Positions 1 to 8,200 of a stretch of 11,830 nucleotides of DNA are shown in pieces. The notes beneath the pieces were generated by a model. It saw nothing but the letters and a program-made list of their open reading frames with translations. It made no database searches and was not told where the DNA came from. Both the position numbers and the translations under genes were made by a program. How positions within the stretch are numbered: the first letter of the stretch is position 1; each line of letters starts with the position of its first letter. Origin of the DNA: JAGGVT01 sp965369605 (GTDB lineage Bacteria; JAJVIF01; JAGGVT01); the NCBI GenBank assembly GCA_965369605.1, contig CBDURE010000109.1, forward strand, positions 1-11,830. The letters are read 5' to 3'.

Positions 1-1
1 A

Positions 2-856
2 GTTCTGGCAATCCAGAACAATCAGAACGTTTACATGGAGTTCATTCCAGAGGTTGACACATTCAGGATATGGGATTATGTCGGATGGCAGCGCTACTAT
101 TCCGTATACGCGACAACGTCACACTATTCAACCGCGGCATCAATCCTGCCGTATTCAATCTCCCCGGTAAGATCATACAGCCCGTTGATGAATGTCAGCA
201 TATTTGCCGGCGTACCGACAATCTGGCGTAATCTTGGTTCGGAACGAGCGATTGGTTCAGAGAAAACCATTCCGCTTGAGGTTGACATCAGGATGAATCC
301 GAACACGTGTATGGATCAGGACATTAACGAGTCTGCGCTGACAGCACGCCCATTTGGTGCTGGCATTCCTGACAGAATGAGGCACTTAAGCCGCATACCG
401 CTTCTATACCTGACATTCCATCCAGATGGTTCAGTGTCCAACTCGTGGGCGTATCCCTGTAATTCGATTGCCACTGAAAAGATCGTTCCTTCCATGGGAC
501 GGCATCTCGGAGTTACAGAGATTTTCTTACAGGTTCGCGGTGATATAAATCCGATGCTTGCAAACAACTACAAATCGGATTACGACCGGATACCAATTGA
601 AGGCATTTTCCCGAACCAGAGCCTTCCAACTATGTATTATGAAAATGGCACGCCAAGACAACTGGGCGGCAACGAGTGGGAAATCAATAATGGCGCGATG
701 TCTGATTCGAACGGAAGGCGAATTGTTATCAACAACTCCACCGGACGAATCGTTGTTGAGACCTGGGCGCCGTACAACATCGATATTCCCCTTGTCGAAG
801 GTGATGAGGGATTCAGCCCGGATACTGGTGAAATAGGCCGTAAACACTGGTTATAA
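2..856 (+). CDS. FimT/GspH-like minor pseudopilin, 5' truncated by window edge
   Basis: The reading frame is open from the left edge (first full codon at 2) to TAA at 854-856, giving 284 residues. The first in-frame ATG, at 35, has no Shine-Dalgarno site, and the upstream codons read smoothly, so the true start and the prepilin leader and helix lie outside the window. The visible part fits the C-terminal globular domain of the GspH/FimT family: a strand with LTFHPDGSVS (near residue 139), then TEIFLQVRG, then a terminal INNSTGRIVVETW. Canonical GspH proteins are about 170-190 residues, so this one is enlarged. In type II secretion and type IV pili the family contributes a minor subunit near the fibre tip. 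It is followed 56 bases later by a GspI-like gene, the usual H-I order. The family call rests on weak C-terminal patterns plus context. Another minor pilin class is possible, but a pseudopilin role is likely. Confidence 0.62.
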   Translation, partial: VLAIQNNQNVYMEFIPEVDTFRIWDYVGWQRYYSVYATTSHYSTAASILPYSISPVRSYSPLMNVSIFAGVPTIWRNLGSERAIGSEKTIPLEVDIRMNPNTCMDQDINESALTARPFGAGIPDRMRHLSRIPLLYLTFHPDGSVSNSWAYPCNSIATEKIVPSMGRHLGVTEIFLQVRGDINPMLANNYKSDYDRIPIEGIFPNQSLPTMYYENGTPRQLGGNEWEINNGAMSDSNGRRIVINNSTGRIVVETWAPYNIDIPLVEGDEGFSPDTGEIGRKHWL

Positions 857-912
857 CCTGGATGGGATTTTCACAACTATTTATAACTAAAGAAAATTCA
901 CTGGGATTGAAT

Positions 913-2346
913 ATGACAGATAAAACAAAAAGAAATCCGATAAATGACAGCAGCGGTTTTACGCTGGTCGAGGTGATGGTTGCCCTTACGATTCTGATAA
1001 TGGTAATTATCCCTCTCGCAAGTTTTTACGCGGTGAGTTTGAGCACGATTCAAAGGAGCCTGCTTTATTCTCAGGCGCTTCAACTTTGCCGTGAGAGAGT
1101 GGAATTCTGCGCGGGCATTGAATACGACGCCCTGATGTACTGGAATCCGGCATTGACACCGGGTTTTGAAATGGTGGCAGGCGCACAGATAAATGAAAAT
1201 CGTGATCCAGACATAACTGATACTGTGGAAGTCTGGACGTATGACCCAACCGCAATCGCCGGATCATACCCAATTCCGATATATCGAGATTACTACGACA
1301 ACTCAACCGGAATGTTAATCGACCCGAATTATAACGGCTTGTGCGATGATGATCTGGACGGTGATGGCGAATACGGGGTTATCGACGGCGACTTGGATGA
1401 TATCGCGCTGGCAAATCCGAACGGTGCGATGTGGACAGACAATGGCGTTAATATTGCTGATCTTCCACAGTACATGCAGGATTTTAACAATCAATACGGT
1501 GGGCTTCAACGCGCGGGTGACGGTTTATACGATACTGTAATCGAGGGTATTTACGCCAACGCGTTTGATCCTTGGCTGTTTGGAACAAGATCTGTTTTAA
1601 GAGGCGATCCTGACCTGACTGAGGAAGTTTCACCCATCATCGATTTCTCTCTCCAGGTTAACCAGGAACAGCTTATATCCATTGCAGGCGCTGATTACAG
1701 GCATCGCGAACAAACATTCAGAACGTTTGCGCGCATGACAACTGTAATAGACCCCACTCCGACTCTTGCTGATCCTAATATCGCGCACATTGACGCCTAT
1801 GCTGATGGCATCTATCTGCAAAGGCGAATTCTTAACGACGGATGGCAAATCGGGCAGCAGATGAAATTTGCTTTGTGCACACAACGTGACCTGCCGTTAA
1901 ATTACAGCCTGGATAGCCGTTCAGTGGGAATCGACAGGCAGGGATTTGATGGGCCTTTTGTAAACGAGGATTACGCTGAAACAGTCGTTAATCCGTTTAC
2001 GCACAACTATACCTATCCGTTATATGGAAAACGAATTATCGTAACCGTGTTTTTCCTCTCCGGTGAAGGTGAGCAGGATGATTTAAACGGTGATGGTTTC
2101 CCGGATGGCGAAACGTTCGCGACATCAAACAATGTCAGAATGGAACGGGTTTTTTATAACTCAAACCTGCTCGGTGGAGCATCGGGAGGACTTCTGCCGC
2201 AGGTTTCGAGATATGACGATGACATATATGAAGACACAGGACGCCTTGTGCATTTAACATCCGGTGATGATGCAAGCACAGACCCGTGTTCATGGGAGAA
2301 TTCCGGTCTGCCGTACCTTGATGATGACTGGCCCGACAACCTGTAA
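913..2346 (+). CDS. GspI/PilV-like minor pseudopilin, enlarged (477 aa)
   Basis: This is a type IV pilin-like protein. With the start at 913 the leader is 15 residues (MTDKTKRNPINDSSG), cleaved before FTLVEVMVALTIL, and the processed protein has the +5 glutamate and an inner-membrane helix at about residues 16-38. The helix continues into QALQLCRERVEF, which resembles the PilV/GspI pattern of a conserved Gln/Ala-rich helix ending in R-E-R-x-E. GspI is normally about 120-130 residues. Here some 400 residues follow the helix, rich in Asp, Asn and Tyr. Two EF-hand-like loops are visible: DLDGDGEYGVID (147-158) and DLNGDGFPDGET (390-401). I chose ATG 913 over the in-frame ATG at 862. GGGA at 903-906 gives a usable Shine-Dalgarno site, the leader is a more normal length, and the resulting 56-base gap matches the other gaps in the cluster. 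The I/V assignment is from N-terminal pattern and gene order. Confidence 0.8.
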   Translation: MTDKTKRNPINDSSGFTLVEVMVALTILIMVIIPLASFYAVSLSTIQRSLLYSQALQLCRERVEFCAGIEYDALMYWNPALTPGFEMVAGAQINENRDPDITDTVEVWTYDPTAIAGSYPIPIYRDYYDNSTGMLIDPNYNGLCDDDLDGDGEYGVIDGDLDDIALANPNGAMWTDNGVNIADLPQYMQDFNNQYGGLQRAGDGLYDTVIEGIYANAFDPWLFGTRSVLRGDPDLTEEVSPIIDFSLQVNQEQLISIAGADYRHREQTFRTFARMTTVIDPTPTLADPNIAHIDAYADGIYLQRRILNDGWQIGQQMKFALCTQRDLPLNYSLDSRSVGIDRQGFDGPFVNEDYAETVVNPFTHNYTYPLYGKRIIVTVFFLSGEGEQDDLNGDGFPDGETFATSNNVRMERVFYNSNLLGGASGGLLPQVSRYDDDIYEDTGRLVHLTSGDDASTDPCSWENSGLPYLDDDWPDNL

Positions 2347-2396
2347 TATGAGTAAATTAATTACATTTATATATTCATAACAATACCGAACACCTT

Positions 2397-2403
2397 GAGG
2401 TGA
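2397..2403 (+). promoter_or_regulatory. Strong ribosome binding site GAGGTGA of the GspG-like gene
   Basis: GAGGTGA sits 7 bases before the ATG at 2411 and is the best match to the anti-Shine-Dalgarno sequence in the cluster. The gene for a shaft-type pseudopilin would be expected to be translated more than the tip genes, and this fits, although that is inference. Confidence 0.7.
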
Positions 2404-2410
2404 AGATTAA

Positions 2411-3463
2411 ATGAAGAAGTCACAAAACGGATTTACACTGGTGGAACTCCTGGTTGTTATCACAATCATTGGAATTCTGATTGCAATCGCGGTTCCCAAC
2501 TATACCAAAATAAAAAACAAAGCTCGGGACACTCAGGTTAGAGCTGGTATCTCTGTCATCATGAACGCGCTTGAGAATTACCAGTTGAACCATGATGGCC
2601 TTTACCCCGGCGTTGCTCTAACGATTGCGGACAATTCAAACACATCATATTTCTACCATACCGATCCCGGCACCGGAATCGATCATTACGGTATGAGAGG
2701 AATAATTGGCGGCGGGATAGTCAAACCAAATGATCCATCCCTGCGTTTTCTGGACGCGTTTTATTTCCAGCCGGATTCACTCCCCGGCCTGCCGCCAGCA
2801 CAGCTTCCTGACAGGCTTATAGCTGACGGTTCGCTCGATGCGTACCCCACAAACCCGTTCAGGCAGAATATCAGGGGTGTTACAGATGCCGGTATTCCGA
2901 TGATGAATATTTTCGGACTTGAATTTGTAAATCACCCAGCTGACAGAACCAACGGATTGGTGCCTGAGGATCTTAATCTCAGCTATACGAATCTGTATGG
3001 CGACTATGTAGGTGGTAACTATAGTTTCCCACACCGCGCTGCTGACAAGTTCTATAATGAATCTGGTTTCTTCCCGGATTCGGCACGTCCAACGGATGCC
3101 AACAACCTTAGGTGGGATCGCAACGGCGATAACCGTTATACACCCGAAGATCTGCAGACGATGTATGTTTTCCCAATGGGAGATTTTGCATACATTCCGC
3201 TTGATCCGATTCAGCCCGATCCAACCGCGGGAGATTTCATGGTCTTCTGCAAGAATTACTGGATTGTAGGCTACGGCTCATTGGATACAGCTCGCGCCAA
3301 CAGATACGCGAATATCATTCCGAATTTACCGCGGCCGCTTGGCGACGGCAATCCCAATACTTTTACAGCTTACGAACGAATGGTGCAGAGAGCATTGTGT
3401 GGCGCGTTATTAGTTAAAGGTACAGCTTATATGGATCAGATTCGCGTCTCTGATCAATCATAA
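2411..3463 (+). CDS. GspG-like (major-type) pseudopilin, enlarged (350 aa)
   Basis: This is the clearest class III signal in the window: leader MKKSQNG (7 residues), then FTLVELLVVITIIGILIAIA ending in VPNYTKIKNKARD. The following helix, VRAGISVIMNALENYQLNHDGLYPG, is the GspG pattern (A..Y....G.YP), and later YPTNPF and GDFAYIPL are typical of long GspG-like proteins. GspG forms the pseudopilus shaft in type II secretion and is usually about 140-150 residues, so this protein carries roughly 200 extra residues. DRNGDNRYTPED (236-247) is an EF-hand-like loop. Canonical GspG binds calcium in its C-terminal loop, so metal binding is plausible but by a different motif. A strong Shine-Dalgarno site, GAGGTGA at 2397-2403, lies 7 bases before the ATG. 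Its third position in the cluster, after H and I, differs from the canonical G-H-I-J-K order. It could be an extra GspG-like subunit rather than the shaft protein. Confidence 0.85.
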   Translation: MKKSQNGFTLVELLVVITIIGILIAIAVPNYTKIKNKARDTQVRAGISVIMNALENYQLNHDGLYPGVALTIADNSNTSYFYHTDPGTGIDHYGMRGIIGGGIVKPNDPSLRFLDAFYFQPDSLPGLPPAQLPDRLIADGSLDAYPTNPFRQNIRGVTDAGIPMMNIFGLEFVNHPADRTNGLVPEDLNLSYTNLYGDYVGGNYSFPHRAADKFYNESGFFPDSARPTDANNLRWDRNGDNRYTPEDLQTMYVFPMGDFAYIPLDPIQPDPTAGDFMVFCKNYWIVGYGSLDTARANRYANIIPNLPRPLGDGNPNTFTAYERMVQRALCGALLVKGTAYMDQIRVSDQS

Positions 3464-3519
3464 TTTCCGCAGGTGATATTTGCCGAGGAATAGAATTTCT
3501 TACAAGGCAAGGATAAATT

Positions 3520-5166
3520 ATGGATAAATTTTTACATAACAGAGTAATTCCCCAATATCGCTCAGAAGCAGGTTTCACGCTGGTTGAGATGATGGTGGCA
3601 ATGACCATTGCAAGTGTTTTCTTCGTATCGTTCACTGCGGTAGTTATCGCGACGATTCAAACCATGAAAACCGGCGACCAGCGAACTGTCGCACAGCAAA
3701 ACGGGCGTATCGCAATCAACTTTATGGCTGATGATATCAAGCAGATGAGCGAACTTGAACCGCCATCCTTTTCGGAATACCGCGATACCAGAACAGGCGG
3801 GTTTCCAGCTAACGGGGAATGTGAAGACGGATTCTTTAACGAGGTTTACCCGTACCGCAGACAGTCAACAGATGGCAGTTTGCGCGGTTATATTGATCTC
3901 AACCATCGGGATGCCTCGGCTGGATTTGATGAATACGAGGATTTCAGAAGTGACGGGATGCCATATGATATTCGTCCCTTGTTTCCCAACAAGATTAATA
4001 TCAAAATGAACCAGGCATCATATTTCCCCCATACACGATATTCAAACATGAATCCATCCATACCGGGTGGAATAATCGATATTGACGGCACATCTATGGA
4101 TGCCTTGCGCAATTTTGACAACGCTCAGGCGGCAGACATTAGAGTAACGTTTGAGCATCAGAAACAGCCTCCGCGCTGGGGACTGCTTGAAGACGAAGGA
4201 TTATTGAAACAACTTCATCTTCCTATTCTCGGAAGTTCAGGAGGCGGAGTAAATATTTTCCAAAAGCCTTTCGTTCTATTGAGAAGTTTTGAGATTGAGA
4301 ATATAACAGGCGTCGGCCCCAACAATTGGGGATTAAATGAATCGTTCAAATTCCATAATCTTGTTGACCCACTCGGCAACGACAGCGGAATCGATTTGAC
4401 TCGCCCATCAGAGGACCTTCGCCAGATAGTCGCTGATCATATAGCGGATATCAGGTTCAGGTATTTCCATATAAGGGGCGGCGAATGGATTGAGATTCGA
4501 TATGATCCTCAAACAGACCACGTTGCTCAAGGCAACACAATGCCCAATAATGTTAATGACGGATACTACCGTTATTATACGAAATACGGAGATGAGATTT
4601 TTTCCTGGGCGACACCTGATGAGGATCTTGACCTGCCACTTGTAGATGCCACAAGGGCGGAAATAATTGAACACTGGGAAGATGAATCCGACCGCTTTAC
4701 ATTCATGCCAACAAACGAATTCGAACGCGGACTGCTTCTCTTCGAGGGCTGGCGATATGTCAACACGGTTATGATAACAGTCAAAGCCGCGAATACAGAA
4801 CTTCAGGAAAATTATTTCACGTCAATTTCACATGATATTATCAACGATGGTGATGCGACTCGTCCCGACTGGGGACTTGGGTTTGTCGATTTCCAGAAAG
4901 GCGCATCTCGTACGGATGATCTGAACGAGATTGATCCTTTATGGCACGCTCTGGACAGCTACAGGGAAGGTGTTGTGCTACCCGGAGACCTTATAATCAA
5001 TCCAGGTGATTCTGACACTCTTTTTGACTTTGTTGATCCGAACAGCAATGCGGGATTTGACCCGGGACGGTTTGTTACATTGCAGACAATTATCTCACCG
5101 CCTGTGCTGTATTCAACATCGCGTGAAGCCGCGGGACATCTTCACATGGGGCTTAGTTTCTTATAA
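3520..5166 (+). CDS. GspJ/PilW-like minor pseudopilin, enlarged (548 aa)
   Basis: The start is ATG at 3520 with AAGGA at 3509-3513, spaced 6 bases. An in-frame TAA at 3514-3516 rules out an earlier start. The leader is 18 residues and ends in RSEAG, followed by FTLVEMMVAMTIASVFFVSFTAVV, with the +5 glutamate and a membrane helix at about residues 19-42. The next segment, QQNGRIAINFMADDIKQMSE, matches the GspJ/PilW signature of an amphipathic helix with R..........D.(R/K)Q. In type II secretion GspJ joins GspI and GspK in the tip complex that starts pseudopilus assembly. GspJ is about 200 residues, so this protein has more than 300 additional residues with no domain I recognise. They are rich in Asp, aromatic residues and Pro. 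The C-terminus RFVTLQTIISPPVLYSTS is hydrophobic. The gene sits directly before the GspK-like gene, the expected J-K order. PilW versus GspJ cannot be separated from sequence alone. Confidence 0.8.
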   Translation: MDKFLHNRVIPQYRSEAGFTLVEMMVAMTIASVFFVSFTAVVIATIQTMKTGDQRTVAQQNGRIAINFMADDIKQMSELEPPSFSEYRDTRTGGFPANGECEDGFFNEVYPYRRQSTDGSLRGYIDLNHRDASAGFDEYEDFRSDGMPYDIRPLFPNKINIKMNQASYFPHTRYSNMNPSIPGGIIDIDGTSMDALRNFDNAQAADIRVTFEHQKQPPRWGLLEDEGLLKQLHLPILGSSGGGVNIFQKPFVLLRSFEIENITGVGPNNWGLNESFKFHNLVDPLGNDSGIDLTRPSEDLRQIVADHIADIRFRYFHIRGGEWIEIRYDPQTDHVAQGNTMPNNVNDGYYRYYTKYGDEIFSWATPDEDLDLPLVDATRAEIIEHWEDESDRFTFMPTNEFERGLLLFEGWRYVNTVMITVKAANTELQENYFTSISHDIINDGDATRPDWGLGFVDFQKGASRTDDLNEIDPLWHALDSYREGVVLPGDLIINPGDSDTLFDFVDPNSNAGFDPGRFVTLQTIISPPVLYSTSREAAGHLHMGLSFL

Positions 5167-5235
5167 TCCGAATTATAGTTTTTAACTTTATAAAGATACA
5201 ATCTTTCGCCAGGTGATTTTAATGAGGTTACCTCA
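5162..5235 (+). repeat. Three small perfect inverted repeats around the start of the giant gene
   Basis: Three short palindromes follow one another. TATAAT-CCGA-ATTATA (5162-5177) includes the stop codon of the GspJ-like gene and is followed by GTTTTTA. AAAGAT-ACA-ATCTTT (5192-5206) ends 4 bases before the Shine-Dalgarno site. TGAGGT-T-ACCTCA (5223-5235) begins inside the start codon. Each could form a small mRNA hairpin, and ACCT in the last could also pair with the AGGT of the ribosome site. They could tune translation or partially terminate transcription, but they are short and AT-rich enough that chance is possible. Confidence 0.4.
5211..5216 (+). promoter_or_regulatory. Ribosome binding site AGGTGA that fixes the start of the GspK-like gene
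   Basis: AGGTGA lies 5 bases before the ATG at 5222. An in-frame GTG at 5213-5215 would extend the protein by three residues, but it is part of this site and has no Shine-Dalgarno sequence of its own at a proper distance. The ATG is therefore the better start. Downstream ATGs at 5237 and 5252 are also possible; GAGG at 5224-5227 lies 9 bases before 5237. Confidence 0.7.
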
Positions 5236-8200
5236 AATGGCCATAATTAACATGATTAGAAAAAGACTCTCAGAACCGTTTGAGAATGAAAAAGGAATTG
5301 TACTCGCTGCGGTTTTGATATTCATATCACTCATCCTGCCTGTAACGCTGATCATTCTCAATACGATTGAGATTGAGACAATGCTGCCCACGAACGAGGG
5401 TTACAGCAAAATTGCTCTGCATGAAGCCGACAAGGGTTTCGACGTAGCGTTAGCGGCACTGATGGAAGACAATCAGGGTGGATTCTACGGTGATTATATC
5501 GTTGACCCGACTCGCCATGTTCCGGATCATTTCCCATTGTTGATTGAACCGAATGACGCATACTATGTCCCCGGAATGGCACGCGGACGGCATGATATCG
5601 ACTACCTCGCGGAATCGTGGGCACGTCATCCCGACAACTTCACATACTTCATGGCGGAACATTCACGTGAGAATGAATTTCACCCGTCTTTCAATTCAGA
5701 CCCTCCGGGCAACCTCGATGAATACAGTGTTCCGACAAGATGGATTATGATGAACGTTCCATTTGGAATGGATGATCATGGTGAGAGAACATTCAATGAT
5801 GATTACAACACGCTGTCGGATATACTTCTGCCAATGGACATTTTCCGGGGCGCGGGCCAGGTTACCCCTATTAACGCGTACGCCGCGGATACGGATGATG
5901 TTGATGAAGACCAGGCGCCGGCTGTTTATGTGACTGAGAACTGGCATATGTCCTCATCGCATCCCGATTATGTTAAACCTAACTATATCGCAAGACCGGC
6001 AAGCTATTTCAGAAACACAAATCCGGGTGAAGCTGCTGGAAGCGTTGTTTACAACAATGAGATTGAGGATGCGCTTGTTTATGACGGCCGCCTCGATGAC
6101 ATCGATGATAATGGCGTATGGGGTGAGGATGACAAAAATCAATATTTGAACAACCCGGTACTGCAGGAAGCGGTGCTGAACTCCGAGTGGTCGAACCTGC
6201 ATTTCGGGCCTGGTAACATGACCGCGAGAAACAAGGAATACAAACCTCTTCCCGGTTCGGTTACACAGTATCCGGTTGGTTCATCCGGTGATGATTACCT
6301 TCCCGCATGGTTTCAATCGATTACTTCAGATGAATCCGCAAGGTTCAACCTGAACACAATCATGAATATTATTTTTCAGGGCGTGAATTACGATTACAAT
6401 TCAAACGGTGCGTCGTTGGAAGTTCCACTTGCCAGATATGATGATTTCGGTGGTAACACTGTTGGCTCGTGGAGAAATGTAATGACCGATGACGACAATG
6501 CGAACTATTCAAACTACCTGATAGCACGGGACATGGTAACCGCTCTGCTCATGGAGGACAGGGAACTCACAAGCCTTGACAGGTTTAATCTCGCACAGAA
6601 GAAAGCGGATTGGATTCTTAGCAACATGCTTATTGTCAGGGAAAGGCTTGATCTAAATTATGACGCTGATGGGAATGGAGAAGAGGATCTGAGTGATATT
6701 CCAGATCCTGACATGACGGACGAAGACTATTTGAACCCCGAAGACCCAATCGAGATGCTGACAGATCGGTTGATAAATGGACGAGGTCGAATGGGCGATG
6801 CCACAAGACCCAATCAGGGAACGTGGCAGGTTTACAATAATCCAAAAGACTTTTTAAACGATCCGGGGCGTCGTTATTATGATGACATTAACAACCCGAC
6901 TCTCCCTTGTTGGCCACTGGCGATGGAGGATTTTGAAACTCTCAACCGCACCTGCACTGTTTACACTTACGACACAGAGCATATTGCCGATGCGGAAACA
7001 AGTTCTTTCTTCGCCGATCATCATGATTACCGTATAAATTTCAACGAATGCAACGAGGATGATTACTTCGTAAATATTCTGTTTAAGAACTTCCTCGGTA
7101 TTGAGCGAACCAAATCGCTTTTCAGATGGCGAGATGGCCTTGTTGACCTTAACAATGACGGCGACCTTAACGATGAATATATTCTTCAACCTGTGAAAGA
7201 CCCCGTTACAGCTGAAGCGGAAACAAACATGAACGTTGATTCGCAGCCAGTCAGCCAGATTACATACCGCGAGCGAAACCACCGCAATTTCCAGGAACCC
7301 GCAAATCCGGCTTATCCGGCGATGCTCAATGTTCCCGACCTTGGAACACTCGCAATGGTCCCGATGTCTGTCAGAGCCACGCAGATAATCGCGTCAATCG
7401 ACGGCGCCGGATTGAGCTCTTTCGAACCGACCAACATTGGCGGACCGGGAGACCCAATTCCCAATACGGACGACGGGCTTTCCTGCGATATTGATTTCTC
7501 CGGAACCAAACTTATGTTCGACACCTTGAACGCCCTTGAAGACATGTATGAAGTGGATATCCCGCGTGGCATTGTTCTTACACAGATGAGCAACGCCGAG
7601 GGTTATCATCCATCATATAATTCTGAAGGAACGCAATTCGTTTATGTTGATAAAGATACCGGTATGGGAGACCAGACGCTTTCCGTTTATGATATCCCAT
7701 CGGATTCAAGAGTAAGCACAAACTGGAACAGTCATATTCCTCTTGCCTCAATGAGCATCCCGTTAGGTCCCGGTGGAGATTTCTTTCAAGCCGCGTCGCC
7801 TGACTGGTCGCCTATTGCAAACACGATTGCGTTTGCCGGTGGCGGTGAACTTGATTTCGCTGGAGACCCGCTAACTGAGCACACTGATATTTATATGGTT
7901 CGACTTGATGGGCCCACAGCTGGAATCCCGGACAATATAACCAATCTCCCCGATGGCTTCTTCGCGCTGTATCCCGATTTTAGTCCTGACGGCGAATGGA
8001 TAGCATACACTCTAATTAATTTCAACGAGCTGTTCCCTCCCCCGGTTGGAAATGCTTTCATGATTATAATCCAGAATCTAGTTGACAACCGCAGAGAGGT
8101 GGTTGTTGTACGACCGGATTTATTCATGCTTGCTCCTGACTGGGATCCGCACGGCAACAGGCTGTGTTTCATGGGAGTGCCTATTTTTGGTGGATCTACT

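Noticed and set aside
35..856. ATG at 35 as the true start of the first gene
   Set aside because: The frame stays open to base 2, there is no ribosome site before 35, and a GspH-like protein needs an N-terminal prepilin helix, which must lie upstream of the window.
862..912. ATG at 862 as start of the GspI-like gene
   Set aside because: It has no proper Shine-Dalgarno site, gives a 32-residue leader, and leaves only a 5-base gap where the other gaps in the cluster are about 50 bases. ATG 913 fits better, though 862 cannot be fully excluded.
2347..2410. Internal promoter in the AT-rich gap before the GspG-like gene
   Set aside because: TATATT-like boxes exist (around 2369), but no paired -35 box is convincing and AT-rich gaps produce such boxes by chance.
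3471..3526. A second ribosome-site-like AGGTGA at 3471-3476 with a possible short leader peptide before the GspJ-like gene
   Set aside because: The nearest TTG (3480) is only 3 bases away and ATT (3478) is closer still. The resulting peptides of 12-14 residues show no pattern, and the downstream gene has its own AAGGA site.
6854..7282. 142-residue open frame on the minus strand
   Set aside because: It lies wholly inside the GspK-like gene, has no ribosome site and shows no recognisable domain. It is a shadow of the coding strand.
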